From Microcebus murinus (Eukaryota > Chordata > Mammalia > Primates > Cheirogaleidae), in NCBI RefSeq assembly GCF_040939455.1, contig NC_134117.1, positions 23,801,501 through 23,865,500 of the forward strand: 64,000 nucleotides of DNA, in the 5' to 3' direction. The notes below the pieces were generated by a model. It was not told the origin of the DNA, did no database searches, and saw only the letters and a program-made list of their open reading frames with translations. Positions 22,979-35,609 of the stretch are shown here, piece after piece; positions within the stretch are counted from its first letter, which is position 1; every line of letters begins with the position of its first letter. The translations under genes were made by a program, and so were the position numbers.

Positions 22979-24060
22979 CACCAGAACTCTTCTGAAATAT
23001 GTTCAGTCTCTGACAACTCGCCTCAGTGACCCCCTTTTGCAAACCAAGCAACAAGGATCTGCCCCCTGACTTCTCAAAGTCAGTCATTCAAGGACAGCTT
23101 CATCCCAATAATCACCCCTCTAAGTGCCAATCAATCAACAATAGCCTCACTCAAGTAACCACAGGTCTACAGATGATACCAACTCGCTCACATCCATCCA
23201 TCCCTGAACTCCACACTTTCCCAAAACCGTATTAGGAGACACCTGCTATTCCATAGTATAGTAAATAATAAATTCAGTTTTGTCTCTTACTTCATATATT
23301 GAGTTGTGGTTCCATCATCCTTTGACAATTCTGAAAGTTCCGCCAACAATATTTTGAAGCTAGCACTCGAGGAACCCTCAGATCAACAGGTGCACTCACT
23401 AGACCCCTTGCGCTCAAACTCTGTCCTTTAAGTCAACTGCCATGTGAGTTAGTCTGTACAACAATTTGAATTCTGACTAGGTTCAATGAACTCTTGTTAC
23501 TGAATTAATTTTGTTATGCAATTATATGTAAACAAATAAATCTTTGTATAAGGTAATTAGGCCTAGAACTTTGTATTAAGTTATTAGACCTTTTGGTTTA
23601 GAGATGCACCATTTTGTTGTTAAATCTAGGTCTTTGTATAAGGTTATTAAATTTTTTGTTTTGGAAGTATACTGCTTGAAAGTATACTGTTTGTGCACTA
23701 TATTTGCCATTAACTTGATTATTCTCCTGATGCTTGCCTTGCTTTTTCTGTGATTCATTTTTATGCACAAGGTTATGTTTCAAGGGTTCTCACTTTTTCC
23801 AGGATTATCTTGTTTCTTTCAAATGTTTAAGGGAGTGTTTCACAGGGATTCATGGGTGGAGTCATAGACATGATAGTCTTCAACCCAGTCCAAGCTGGCC
23901 CTTGAGGGTTAATGACCGAGGTTTGTTAGAATGGAGACTAGCTAATGTTACCAAATATAGTAAATGCCTTCTGCTAATGGAAACTAACCAACATTTTTCT
24001 ACTAGTTGATTAATTATTTGCTTTCTATTATTATCATCTACTTGTGGTTTGGGGGATGTT
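22979..24060. other. Intergenic sequence with degenerate internal repeats
   Basis: About 23,020-23,350 looks like an old LTR remnant (AATAATAAATTCAGTTTTGT) but is not assigned. At 23,541-23,660 variants of CTTTGTATAAGGTTATTA recur three times. Confidence 0.4.
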
Positions 24061-24083
24061 TTGTTTTGTTTTGCTTTGCTTTT

Positions 24084-25245
<1,162 letters not shown>

Positions 25246-25512
25246 CTCTATTACATTTTCCTAATGAAGGAGAATCTCTAGATTGTTTCTGTAATTCAAA
25301 AAGTGACTATGACTAGAACAGAACTTTTGGCTACACCATACTAAATCTTGATGCAATATTGTTTATTGATTGGCATCTTAGTAAATATAAAAAGTATCGA
25401 TGCCATGCCTGATATAAGTAGTGCAGTCACTCTTGTAAAATCCAATTCCTTACCAGAAGTAAAATTGTTCAAATGACTGAACTGTGGCCCTTTCTAGGAC
25501 AAATCAAATTAC

Positions 25513-25694
25513 TCATCCTGTAGTCCTACCTACTCAGGAGGCTGAGGCAGGAGGATCCCGTGAGCCTAGGAGTTGGAGGCTGCAGTAAGCTATGATCATG
25601 CCACTGTACTCCAGCTTGGATGACACAGTGAGACCTTTTCTCCAATAAAATAAAATAAAATAAAATAAAATAAAATAAAATAAAATAAAATAAA
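25513..25694 (+). mobile_element. Right Alu monomer with (TAAAA)n tail
   Basis: GTCCTACCTACTCAGGAGGC to TGACACAGTGAGACC, followed by about ten TAAAA units (25645-25694). Confidence 0.85.
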
Positions 25695-25806
25695 AAGAAT
25701 GGTAACCTGGTAGCACCAAATCAAACTTCAAATAGACACTAGATAAAAGTCTTAATGAAAGACCTCATTCCAGTAGGTACAATATAAAAAAATGGTTGAG
25801 AAAAAA

Positions 25807-26127
25807 ATTTTTTTTGAGACAGTCTCACTTTGTTGCCTGGGCTAGAGTGCTGTGGCATCAGCCTAGCTCACAGCAACCTCAAACTCCTGGGCTCAAATGA
25901 TCCTGCTGCCTCAGCCTCCCAAGTAGCTGGGACTATAGGCATGTGCTACCATGCCTGGCTAATTTTTTCTATATATTTTTAGTTGGCCAATTAATTGCTT
26001 TCTATTTTTAGTAGAGACGGGGTCTCACTCTTGCTCAAGCTGGTCTCGAACTCCTGACCTTGAGCAATCCACCTGCCTTGGCCTCCTAGAGTGCTAGAAT
26101 TACAGGTGTGAGCCACTGCGCCAGGCC
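25807..26127 (-). mobile_element. Strepsirrhine-type Alu
   Basis: GAGACAGTCTCACTTTGTTG to GAGCCACTGCGCCAGGCC, middle TTTTTAGTTGGCCAATTAAT. Confidence 0.9.
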
Positions 26128-26344
26128 TGAGAAATTTTTCATGAGATAATGAAGGATGTGGCTAGTTCATACCTCCTCTATAACTAAATTAATCTGCAAA
26201 AATACATACAGGTGAGGATTGTAAAGGACCAAAAAATTGTAAGGGCTGAAACCATGCCTCAAGGTCATTTGAACATATCCAAATAGATTTTACAAATTAC
26301 CTTTCTCTATGGATTATAAATATGCACTAATAAGAGTACATTTA

Positions 26345-26685
<341 letters not shown>

Positions 26686-26698
26686 AAGAGTACATTTA

Positions 26699-27380
26699 TT
26701 TTCTAGACGAGTTGTCAATTTTCTTGTTGAACATATGTACACATTCTGTTGGTTACATACCTAAGAATGGAGTTGCTGGGTCATAGGTTATATATATGTT
26801 CAATTCTAGTAAATAATAGAGCTTATGTTTTAGACAAGGAAATCAGAGAATTAGAATTCATACAAGCTTTCAGTATAAACTAAAATTATACAGGATGTTT
26901 TGCATTGATCATTGATCAACATTGAGAACAAAACCAAACCACAACAAAGACTTGATGAAGAAATCCAAATGGAGATTCTTTGAAAAAGATTAATAAAACA
27001 AACTCCTGATGAGTCAAGAAAGATATAACATTTGAAGAAATATATAACTGCCAAAATTGACTCAAGAAGATTCAGAAGAGTTGAGAAGAGCAATAACTAT
27101 TGAGGAAACTGGAAAGTTTTGTTAGAGAATTACCTTCTCCAAAATGACATTAGGCCCTGACAGTTCTCGTGGTCACCTTTATTTATAGCTTTAAAGAACA
27201 GATAATTTTCAGATGATATTTAATCTGCTTATAGGACATACAAAAAGACTGAGAGTTTCTCAGATAACTTTAAAAAAACTAGCAAAATCATAATACCAAA
27301 ACCTGGCCATGTACAAATAAGAAAACTGTAACTCAATTTTTCATATGAATAGAAGTATAAAAAAAATAAAATCCTTAGGA
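26699..27380. other. Intergenic sequence with probable old L1 ORF2 piece
   Basis: ATAATACCAAAACCTGGCCA (about 27,290-27,309) resembles a sense L1 ORF2 segment. The rest is unassigned. Confidence 0.4.
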
Positions 27381-27487
27381 TTGCCTGAGGTCAGGAGTTT
27401 GAGTTTGCAGTGAGCTATGATCACCCCAATGCACTCTAGCCTGGGTGACAGGGTGAGACCTTGTCTCAAAATAAATAAATAAATAAA
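27381..27487 (+). mobile_element. Alu right-arm end
   Basis: TTTGCAGTGAGCTATGATCA then GCACTCTAGCCTGGGTGACA and an AATA-repeat tail. Confidence 0.8.
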
Positions 27488-27663
27488 ATGAAACACTTGT
27501 GACAAATATTGACTTATTTAAGAGATTCATTATATTAATAGATATCTTGGTGTCTACCCATTCCTAGAATAAACAACTAATACCTTGTCCAGAGTGTCTC
27601 CATGTAGTATAGAATTGAATTCTCTTTGTTATTTACTTAGGATTTTTTTAATTTTTATTTTTT

Positions 27664-27984
27664 AATTGAGACAGAGTCTCACTCTGTTGTCCAGGCTAGA
27701 GTGCTGTGGTGTCAGCCTAGCTCACAGCAACCTCAAACTCCTGGGCTCAAATGATCCTGCTGCCTCAGCCTCCGAAGTAGCTGGGACTACAGGCATGTGC
27801 TACCATGCCCGGCTAATTTTTTCTATATATTTTTAGTTGGCCAATTAGTTTCTTTCTATTTTTTGTAGAGACGAAGTCTTGTTCTTGCTCAGACTGGTTT
27901 CTAAATCCTGACTTCAAGCAATCCTCCCCCCTCCAGGCTCCCAGAGTGCTAGGATTACAGGCGTGAGCCATAGCCCCCAGCCCC
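27664..27984 (-). mobile_element. Strepsirrhine-type Alu
   Basis: TTGAGACAGAGTCTCACTCT to GAGCCATAGCCCCCAGCCCC, middle TTTTTAGTTGGCCAATTAGT. Confidence 0.9.
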
Positions 27985-28059
27985 TGTTTTCAATTCTTTT
28001 AGGTATATACCTAGGAGTGGAATTGTGTGATGTGGTAACCTTATGTTTATTTAACCTTT

Positions 28060-28215
28060 TAAAGTTTAGATTTCCTCATCTGTAAAATGGGAATAACAGC
28101 GGGATCTACTTCTCAGCGTTGTTGTAATTGTCATATTTAATCTGCTCAATGAGATAATGCACGTGAAAGTGCTGCCAGGCACAAAGTAAGTGCACATCAT
28201 TAGATATTGTACTAT
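28060..28215 (+). mobile_element. MIR-like SINE, 3' part
   Basis: TTCCTCATCTGTAAAATGGG and GTGCTGCCAGGCACAAAGTA. Confidence 0.7.
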
Positions 28216-28334
28216 ATTCTTATCATTATTATTACAAAATGGGGTCCCTAGTTTTTCTGAGCTCTTATTAGTAGAACTTCCTGAGAGATACTATCCTCAT
28301 CTGCTGGAGTCCTTCAGTGGCTCATTCAGTATTT

Positions 28335-28662
28335 TTTTTTTTTTTGGAGACAGAGTCTCGCTTTCTTGCCTAGGCTAGAGTGAGTGCCGTGGTGTCAGCC
28401 TAGCTCACAGCAACCTCAAACTCCTGGGCTCAAGCAATCCTCCTGCCTCAGCCTCCCGAGTAGCTGGGACTACAGGCACGAGCCACCATGCCCGGCTGAT
28501 TTTTATATTATATATATTAGTTGGCCAATTAATTTCTTTCTATTTTTGTGGTAGAGACGGGGTCTCGCTCAGGCTGGTTTTGAACTCCTGACCTTGAGCA
28601 ATCCACCTGCCTCGGCCTCCCAGAGTGCTAGGATTACAGGCGTGAGCCACCGCGCCCGGCCC
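28335..28662 (-). mobile_element. Strepsirrhine-type Alu with 15-bp TSD
   Basis: GCTCATTCAGTATTT lies at 28320-28334 and 28663-28677. CpG-rich ends (CACCGCGCCCGGCC) suggest a fairly young copy. Confidence 0.93.
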
Positions 28663-28847
28663 GCTCATTCAGTATTTATCAATGATTTGATATTACCAGA
28701 TAAAGTCACACCCCCCAAGGGAGTGCACATTGTTGGTGTCAATCTTTATAGAAAAGCTGGATCATCAGACAAGCAACCAGGACTCATTGATGAAGACTCA
28801 CAAAAGTGGGAGATGGAATTTCTGCTCCTTGCTGGGGTTTGTCTGGG

Positions 28848-29056
28848 TAATAGCAAGACCCTGACTCTACAAAAAATTCAAAAATTAGCCAGGTGTGGTG
28901 GCATGCACCTGCAGACACCCAGCTACTTGGGAGACTGAGCTAGGAGGTTTGCTTAAGCCCAGGAGTTTGAGTTTGCAGTGAGCTAGGAAAAGGTCACTGC
29001 ACTCTAGCCCTGCTGACAGAGTGAGACCTTGTCTCATAACAAAAACAAAAAAAAGT
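28848..29056 (+). mobile_element. 5'-truncated older Alu
   Basis: GCAAGACCCTGACTCTACAA to GCTGACAGAGTGAGACCTTG with an A-rich tail. Confidence 0.8.
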
Positions 29057-29059
29057 TAA

Positions 29060-29290
29060 TTAAGTTACATAACTCACCCGAGGTCATATAGCTAGAAAGT
29101 GGCCAAGCTAGATTTTGAACCCAAGCCTATCTGACTCTTGGGCCTGTGCTCTGAACCACTACGCTTCCTTGCCGCTAGAAAGAGCAGCAAAATAGGAGTT
29201 AGGACATCTGTGTTCTTGCTATCACTATCTTGGGTGACCTTACTTTTGAAGTTCTCATTTCCTTAGCTGTGAAATAATAAGACTAGACAA
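29060..29290. mobile_element. MIR-type SINE pieces upstream of CYP17A1
   Basis: GAGGTCATATAGCTAGAAAG with AACCCAAGCCTATCTGACTC is MIR in reverse. TTGGGTGACCTTACTTTTGA onward resembles MIR forward. Confidence 0.55.
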
Positions 29291-29296
29291 AATATC

Positions 29297-29594
29297 TTGG
29301 ACATTCGCAACCCTCCTGACTCTGTCATCTGTCCATGTAAAATGATTTTACAACATGGAAAGTCCCAAGCCTTGGTTCCTAAGCCAGGTACCATTTGCTT
29401 CTGGTGCACTCTGGGGTCATCCACGGATGGGGAGTTCCGGGGAGGAGACTCAGCAGTCCTCCCTTACCTACCTCCTCCTCCTGGGGTTTGCCCTGGAGTC
29501 GAGCCAGCCCTTGAGGAGGACTGCACTCCCCTTCTCTCTGTTCTGAGAAGGCTCGGGCCTGGCTCTGCTCCAGGACAAACCTTCACAAGGCAAG
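29297..29594. promoter_or_regulatory. CYP17A1 proximal upstream region
   Basis: These 300 repeat-free bases lie immediately upstream of the core promoter. The human equivalent holds cAMP-response and Sp1/NF1 sites; I do not claim individual motifs here. Confidence 0.35.
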
Positions 29595-29630
29595 AGATAA
29601 CACCAAGTCAAGGTGAAGCAGCCCTTAAAA
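29595..29630 (+). promoter_or_regulatory. CYP17A1 core promoter: GATA-like, NR5A1 and TATA-like sites
   Basis: AGATAA (29595-29600) is a GATA motif, TCAAGGTGA (29608-29616) fits an NR5A1 (SF-1) half-site with 5' extension, and TTAAAA (29625-29630) is TATA-like. They lie 64-99 bases upstream of the ATG, predicting a start near 29655 and a 5'UTR of some 40 bases. SF-1 and GATA factors are the established drivers of this gene in gonad and adrenal. Confidence 0.6.
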
Positions 29631-29693
29631 CGGCCTCCTCATACCCTAGAGTCGCTGTGGCTCTTCCATCCTGCCTGCCAGCACCGGGCCACA

Positions 29694-29990
29694 ATGTGGG
29701 AGCTCGTGGCTCTCTTGCTGCTCACCCTAGCCTATTTCTTTTGGCCCAAGGTAAGGTGCCCTGGTGCCAAGTATCCCAAGAGCCTGCCGTCTCTGCCCCT
29801 GGTGGGCAGCCTGCCGTTCCTCCCCAGACATGGCCATCAACATGTCAAATTCTTCAAGCTGCAGAAAAAATACGGCCCCATCTATTCTGTTCGTATGGGT
29901 TCCAAGACTCTAGTGGTTGTCGGCCACTACCAGCTGGCCAAGGAGGTGCTTGTTAAGAAGGGCAAGGATTTCTCTGGGCGGCCCCATGTG
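29694..29990 (+). CDS. CYP17A1: CYP17A1 exon 1 (coding)
   Basis: It holds 99 codons from the ATG in CACAATGTGG to GRPHV, followed by donor GTAAGC. It includes the signal-anchor, the proline-rich hinge [14 protein letters not shown], and [11 protein letters not shown]. The basic stop-transfer is KVR where human has KRR. Confidence 0.96.
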
Positions 29991-32900
29991 GTAAGCAGTA
30001 CCAATCTTTCCCTCCCTCACCAGCCCCTGGGGGTGTTCAGATCTTCAGCCAGGACTGTGGCTGGAATGATCCTTCTGGCTCCAAACAACCTGTAATTCTT
30101 CCGAAACCAGACCAGTGGGGTGATGGGAGGGGAGCAACCCCTCAGATCCCACCCAGCCTCTACAGTCGGCAGGAAGAATTAAAGGAAAGCCTCCTCTACT
30201 GGGCTGCCCAGGGTGTGGGATGGGGTGACAGCAGTGGCCTGAGGGGGCCATCCTGGCCCTGAATGGGATGATAGTCTCTCTGGGCCTAGACCTCTCCAAA
30301 GAACTGAGGAGGTGCATATAAAGTGCTTAGCTCAGCGCCCAGCACAGTATGTGCTCCAAAAATAACCAGTATTAATGTTACTCTTCCTGGAAAATGGGGG
30401 TAGTGATTACGTAGTACTCCATGGGAGAAGTGGCCTGGCTCCTGAAGGCTGGGATTGTAGTTTCCCTGGAGCTGTCCCCAGCTGCTCTAGCCCACGGGGT
30501 GGCGATGGGGGCTGACCTACAGAGCTTGCTGTTGTGCTCCTGGTGGGGGGTGGGCACTAACCATCCAGAAACCCACCTGGATCCCCCATCCCAGCACCCA
30601 CCTCTACTAGATTCCTCTCTAGAGCAGAGAGGATGGAGGAGTCTAGTCAGGTGGGGCTTAGGGGTCAGGGGATGGAAAAGGGAGGCTTTGGACCCTTATG
30701 CTTTGGGGGTACCTCTAGGAGGAGGCTGCTTGGCCCAAGACCTGACTGGGTGGACGGAACTGTTGCACTCTCCAGACGTGGGCTTGGGGTCAGGTGCACA
30801 GGCTTGCAATGGAAGGGGAAACCAAAACGAGATGAGATGTGCCTTTAGCACTTCCCAGAAAACCCAGGGCAAGACAGTGGTCTGGGTAGTCTTTGATCTC
30901 TACAAGCTGGCCCGCCCCCACCCCCAGGACAGGCACGATTCTGAGAGCTTATCCCCTGGTCAGAAGCTGATGAGAAAAGAGAGGCTCAGAGGTCACCCCA
31001 TCAGAGGACTGAACCCCAGGCCTCCTGCATTCTAACTCAGGGTTCTTTCTTCCTCCTCACTGTGTGTCCCTCTGATGGAACTGGGAGCAGGGGGCCTTAG
31101 GGCCTGTGCTGCTGGGACCTCACAGCCTTAGTGGAGTCAGCATGGCAGATACCTGCCTTCTCCCCCAGGAAGGGGAACAGGTACCGGAGGCCCAGGTCAA
31201 GGGTGGGGTGGATGGTGTGGGATTCCTACAACCCTGCTTGCTTTCCAAAGGCCTCCCTAGACATCCTGTCGGACAATGGAAAGGGCATCGCCTTCGCTGA
31301 CGCTGGTTCCCACTGGCAGCTGCATCGGAAGCTGGTGCTGGCCACCTTTGCCCTGTTCAAGGACGGCAACCAGAAACTGGAGAAGATCAGTGAGTGCCAG
31401 GCTGGGCCCTAGGGCTGAGGGGATCCCACAGCAGGTGCTGCGGGAGAAGAGGACTGCGGAGGGGAGAGGGTTAGGAATGGCCCAGTCCGGCCTTTTCTTG
31501 GCTATTGCTGCCATCTAGTGGCCACCTGCTACCTGTCCCTGCTCTGGCTGGGGATGGTGGGGCAAGGGTGTTGACTGATTCATTTCCCACCCTCCTGCCC
31601 TCTCTCCCCTCAGTATGTCAGGAAATCGGTGTATTGTGTGATGTGCTGGTCACCTACGAGGGACAGTCCATAGATATTTCCGTGCCTATCTTCCTGGCGA
31701 TAACCAACATAATCTGCTTGATCTGCTTCAACAACTCCTACAAGTACGGGGACCCCGAGTTGACAGTGATACAGAAGTATAACGAGGGCATCCTGGAGAA
31801 TCTGGGCAGCGGCAGTCTGGTGGACATATTCCCCTGGCTGCAGGTGAGGACGCGGCCAGGCCCCCCGTGGGATTCCAGCAGACCCAATTCTTCCTTCTTT
31901 TCCTGCCCAGCTCCAAACCCGTCTTTTCCCTGACCCCTCAGCCACAGTGACCTCTATCTCCTCCCCCTCTCAAAACCTTTGCCACTCTCTACTGAAGTAG
32001 GCTTAACCTTTTAATCACACATCCTAATACTCCTGATAATGGGCCGGACATGGTGGCTCACGCCTGTAATCCTAGCACTCTGGGAGGCTGAGGAGGGAGG
32101 ATTGCTCAAGGTCAGGAGTTCGAGACCAGCCTGAGCAAGAGCAAGACCCCGTCTCTACTAAAAATAGAAGGAAATTAGCTGGACAACTGGAAATATATAG
32201 AAAAAATTAGCCGGGCATGGTGGTGCATGCCTGTAGTCCCAGCTACTCAGGAGACTGAGGCAGGAGTTTGAAGTTGCTGTGAGCTAGGCTGACACCACGG
32301 CACTCTACCCCGGTGACATAGACTCTGTTTCAAAAAATAAAATAAAATACTCCTGATAATGGCTTCCATTTATTTTTTAACTACCGAGTGCCAGTATTAA
32401 GCTTTCTACATGTACTAATTGCAGAATTCCCCTTGGAAGGAGTTTTTATTATCCCCATTGCACAGATGAGAAAACAGCCTTAGTGAGGTTAAGGAGCTTG
32501 CTCAAGGCTTCAGACTCGAGCCTGTCTTACCCCCAAGGACTGGGCACACAGCAGTCAGGGTGTGATGTTTGACTGAATGGAGACAGGGAAGTGGAGACCT
32601 CTCCCTCTCCCCTTGTTTGGAATTGTCCTAGTTGTCATAATGATCCCATTCTGTGTCTGCATCTTGCCTTCCCTCTTGGCTGAAGGTCAGAATTGGGAGT
32701 GGGAACTCTTCAGGGACAGAAAGCTAGGATCTGCCTTCAGGAGGGATTCTGGCAGCTGAAAAAGCAAAATAGAAGAGGGATAGATTTGACATTTCTTTTT
32801 ACTCCCCAGATTTTCCCTAACAAAAGCATGGAAATGTTGAGGAAGTGTGTTAAGATGAGAAATGGTCTGCTGAATGGAATAATGGAAAAATATAAGGTAG

Positions 32901-35419
32901 GTAATGGAGCAGATGAGAATAGCAGCTAGGTTAACAGAGTCATGAGAGCAGACTTGGGGGCCATTTTGGACACTGCAGGATCTCCAAACCCTAGCAGAGA
33001 GCCTGGCACTTAGCAGGTGCACAATAAAAACTGACTTTATGAATGGGGGTGGGAAAGTGAGGAATTGAAAAGGATCCCAGAAACCACCCACCCTGCCCCC
33101 AAACTTAAAGAGGGCCCTCTGCTGCCTCCACCTCCACAAGCTCATAGGTCCCACCCAGCCCCACTCCACTTGCAAGGAGGAGGAGCCTTGTTGCCTCCAG
33201 CCTGGGACAGGAGTATAGCAGGAGTGTTGCAAATGGGGCTCCTTCCTTATCGCTGTCTCCCAACCTCACCCAACCAGGAGAGATTCAGGAGCACCTCTAC
33301 CACCAACATGCTGGACGTTATGATCCAAGCCAAGATGAATTCAGATAATAACAACAGTGACCTGGACCAGGATTCAAAGAAGCTTTCAGATAAACACATT
33401 CTTGCCACAGTAGGGGACATCTTTGGGGCCGGTGTGGAGACCACTGTCTCAGTGATAAAGTGGATTGTGGCCTTCCTGCTGCACAATCCTCAGGTGGGCT
33501 TCTCCCTATTCCTGCCTTCCCGTCTACCTTAGACCCTGGCCAGCCCAACCTCTAGATCCCAGAGAGAGAGAGTTAATACCCTCAGGCCTCCTGTGCAGGA
33601 AGACTAGGCCTGCCCTGCTCCTTCCCCAAGCAGTGGCTCACCCTGGCCTCAGAGTGGAGCTGCCCCATCTTCTGGAAGCAGAGCCTGGGCTCAGAGCCAT
33701 CGCTGAGAAATGTGTGGACAGGCTTTTCTGGATATGACAGTTGGATTCTTCTAAGCCCATGCTTCATACTTCTCTGGGGCTTAAGCACACTGGTCACATC
33801 TACCCTCCTCTGGCCCTCAGTTAAAGAAGAAGATCCATGAGGAGATTGACCAGAATATAGGTTTCAGCCGTACACCAACCATCAGCGACCGGAGCAATCT
33901 CATCATGCTGGAGGCCACCATCCGAGAGGTGCTTCGCATCAGGCCCGTGGCCCCTCTGCTCATCCCCCACAAGGCTAACATTGACTCCAGGTGTGCCTCC
34001 CCTCCCAGTGACACCCAGCCCCACGATGCGTCCAACACCGCTGCCAGTGCACCTGGTCCCCCTCCACACCGCCCCAGCCTGCTCGTCAACCTAGAGTCAG
34101 CCAACCACTGACTACTATGAAGCATCCCACCCCACCCTGCCGCTCAACGTCCCCACCACCCACTGCCACCCACTGCCACCCACGGACTAACCCACAGTTC
34201 TGCTAACTTCCCTCAGAAGCTGCCTGCTGCCGGTGGAGACATATGGTCTGGGATGAAAGACTGGGCACTCCATGCTTCTACCCAGGACAACAGCTGCAGC
34301 ACACACACTCATGCACCAGCTTTAAATGCACGCCCACATACCCTGACACGCATGTCCATGCACACAAGTGCTCTGACATAAGCACTTGTTGAGAGGAAAG
34401 GGCTGGAGAAGGGCTGGGTTCAGATTTGATCTGGCAGAAGCTCAGCAGATGAGTGAGTGGGCATAAGGGAGTACAGGGTGCTTCCCCCCAGCAGGGAGGA
34501 ATATGGGGGCTTGGGGCTGAGCAGGAAGGGGAGGACAACGTTCCAGACCTCCTTTTCCCCTCCCTCCCTGGAGCAGCATTGGCGAGTTTGCCATTGACAA
34601 GGGCACGGAGATTGTCATCAATCTGTGGGCATTGCATCACAATGAGAAGGAGTGGCACCAGCCAGACCAGTTCCTACCTGGTGAGTCCCTGTCCTGTCCT
34701 GCTTCCTGGGCCACACAGCCAGCCTGGACTCTGCTCCACCACCCCCACCCCCCTTCTCTCTGCCAAACTTGCTGCTAGAAAACTCTTGGCTCCAACTTCA
34801 GGGACCTGTTGACACCCCATCCTGCCGTAGACTGACCCAAACTCTTTGCAGCTGCGTTTCCCCTCTCTCCTTCCAACCAACTGCAAATTGACTCCTCTAA
34901 GAAGTCCTCTAGCCATCTGTCTCCCATTAAGCCTGCCCTCTATCCCGTAGGAGAGACCACCTCCTTTCCATCCTTACGGAATATTTCATTTCCTTTGTGT
35001 CATTAGGGGGTACCTGAGAACAGGACTGTATCTGCGGTTCCCCGGGCAGGGTCATGTCTCCCCTTTAGCCCAGGCAGAGGCATGCCTCTGCTCACTCCCG
35101 TCCTGGCCCTGCCTGGGGCCTTTCCTTGCCTACAGAGCGCTTCTTGGATTCAACGGGGAGCCAGCTCATCTCACCATCGTTGAGCTACTTGCCCTTCGGA
35201 GCGGGCCCCCGCTCCTGTGTGGGTGAAGTCCTGGCCCGCCAGGAGCTCTTCCTCTTCATGTCCTGGTTGCTGCAGAGGTTCGAGCTGGACGTGCCAGATG
35301 ATGGGCAGCTGCCCTCCCTGGAAGGCAAACCCAAGTTGGTCTTTCTGATCGAGCCTTTCAAAGTGAAGATGAAGGTGCGCCAGGCCTGGAGGGAAGCCCA
35401 AGCTGAGGCTAGCACCTAA
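29694..35419 (+). CDS. CYP17A1: CYP17A1, steroid 17-alpha-hydroxylase/17,20-lyase (eight exons)
   Basis: This ER-membrane cytochrome P450 converts pregnenolone and progesterone to 17-hydroxy forms and then, with cytochrome b5, to DHEA and androstenedione. Exons 29694-29990, 31251-31389, 31614-31843, 32810-32896, 33278-33493, 33821-33990, 34577-34680 and 35136-35419 total 1527 nt, 508 residues, the human length. The N-terminus [19 protein letters not shown] is the membrane anchor. Visible landmarks in human numbering are Asn202, I-helix GAGVETT with Glu305 and Thr306, Arg347 and Arg358 (lyase/b5 surface), EVLR of the ExxR motif, His373, and heme motif [10 protein letters not shown] with Cys442. 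All introns are GT-AG. Residue 105 is Leu, as in most mammals, where human has Ala. Gene order and intron phases agree with human. Nothing suggests inactivation. Confidence 0.97.
29991..31250 (+). other. CYP17A1: CYP17A1 intron 1
   Basis: This 1260-nt intron has no young repeats. About 30,300-30,380 resembles a MIR 3' end (AGCGCCCAGCACAGTATGTG) and about 30,925-31,040 a reversed MIR. Confidence 0.6.
31251..31389 (+). CDS. CYP17A1: CYP17A1 exon 2
   Basis: The 139-nt exon encodes [19 protein letters not shown] then [20 protein letters not shown]. It includes Leu105, Ser106 and the C-helix WxxxR-type WQLHR that contacts a heme propionate. The donor is GTGAGT. Confidence 0.96.
31614..31843 (+). 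CDS. CYP17A1: CYP17A1 exon 3
   Basis: The 230-nt exon runs from [11 protein letters not shown] to LVDIFPWLQ and includes Asn202 in KYNEG, which in human CYP17A1 hydrogen-bonds the steroid 3-oxygen. Acceptor CCCCTCAG and donor GTGAGG are intact. Confidence 0.96.
32043..32345 (+). mobile_element. Strepsirrhine-type Alu in CYP17A1 intron 3, 17-bp TSD
   Basis: GCCGGACATGGTGGCTCACG starts it. AATACTCCTGATAATGG lies at 32026-32042 and 32346-32362. It is the only Alu inside the gene. Confidence 0.93.
32365..32525 (-). mobile_element. MIR-like SINE in CYP17A1 intron 3
   Basis: TTATCCCCATTGCACAGATG then AGGTTAAGGAGCTTGCTCAA is the reversed MIR core. Confidence 0.65.
32810..32896 (+). CDS. CYP17A1: CYP17A1 exon 4
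   Basis: The 87-nt, phase 0 exon encodes [18 protein letters not shown] then [11 protein letters not shown]. The acceptor is CTCCCCAG and the donor is GTAGGT. Confidence 0.95.
33278..33493 (+). CDS. CYP17A1: CYP17A1 exon 5 (I-helix)
   Basis: This exon has 72 codons, from [13 protein letters not shown] to FLLHNPQ. Oxygen-activating residues Glu305 and Thr306 lie in [10 protein letters not shown]. The stretch [13 protein letters not shown] is a variable acidic loop. Confidence 0.96.
33821..33990 (+). CDS. CYP17A1: CYP17A1 exon 6 (K-helix)
   Basis: The 170-nt exon runs from [12 protein letters not shown] to PHKANID. It holds Arg347, Arg358, the ExxR motif in EVLRIR, and His373. The donor is GTGTGC. 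Confidence 0.96.
34577..34680 (+). CDS. CYP17A1: CYP17A1 exon 7
   Basis: The 104-nt exon encodes (S)[17 protein letters not shown] then [17 protein letters not shown] and ends in a split Glu codon. The acceptor is GGAGCAG and the donor is GTGAGT. Confidence 0.96.
35136..35419 (+). CDS. CYP17A1: CYP17A1 exon 8 (heme-binding) and stop
   Basis: The exon begins at split Glu415, reads [20 protein letters not shown] and contains [10 protein letters not shown] with the thiolate Cys442. It ends [14 protein letters not shown] and TAA at 35417-35419. Confidence 0.97.
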
Positions 35420-35560
35420 AGGCCTTACCTAACACCCCTGACTCCACCCTGTCTGGCCCCACAGTGCAGAATTAGATTAGAGGTGCTTCCCCCACCTTTC
35501 CCTCCATCCCTCTCCTCCCAGCCCACCTTGCCCTCTTTTCCAGCCTGCAGCAGTGATGTG

Positions 35561-35566
35561 CATAAA
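35561..35566 (+). terminator. Candidate CYP17A1 poly(A) signal (CATAAA variant)
   Basis: CATAAA lies 142 bases after the stop codon. No canonical AATAAA lies between the stop and this point, and human CYP17A1 has a similarly short 3'UTR. The assignment rests on position only. Confidence 0.4.
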
Positions 35567-35609
35567 CTAAACCCTTTTCTCCAGAAGGTTCCTGAGCAGC
35601 TTATTCATT

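Noticed and set aside
25645..25694. Regular (TAAAA)n array considered as a direct-repeat array
   Set aside because: It is the tail of an Alu monomer, a simple microsatellite with no spacers.
29297..29956. 219-codon open frame overlapping CYP17A1 exon 1
   Set aside because: It is out of frame with the true exon and runs through promoter sequence; no family match.
30421..31035. 204-codon open frame inside CYP17A1 intron 1
   Set aside because: GC-rich chance frame; crosses MIR-like sequence and has no splice or protein support.
32687..33232. 181-codon minus-strand open frame across CYP17A1 exon 4
   Set aside because: Antisense shadow of the exon and introns.
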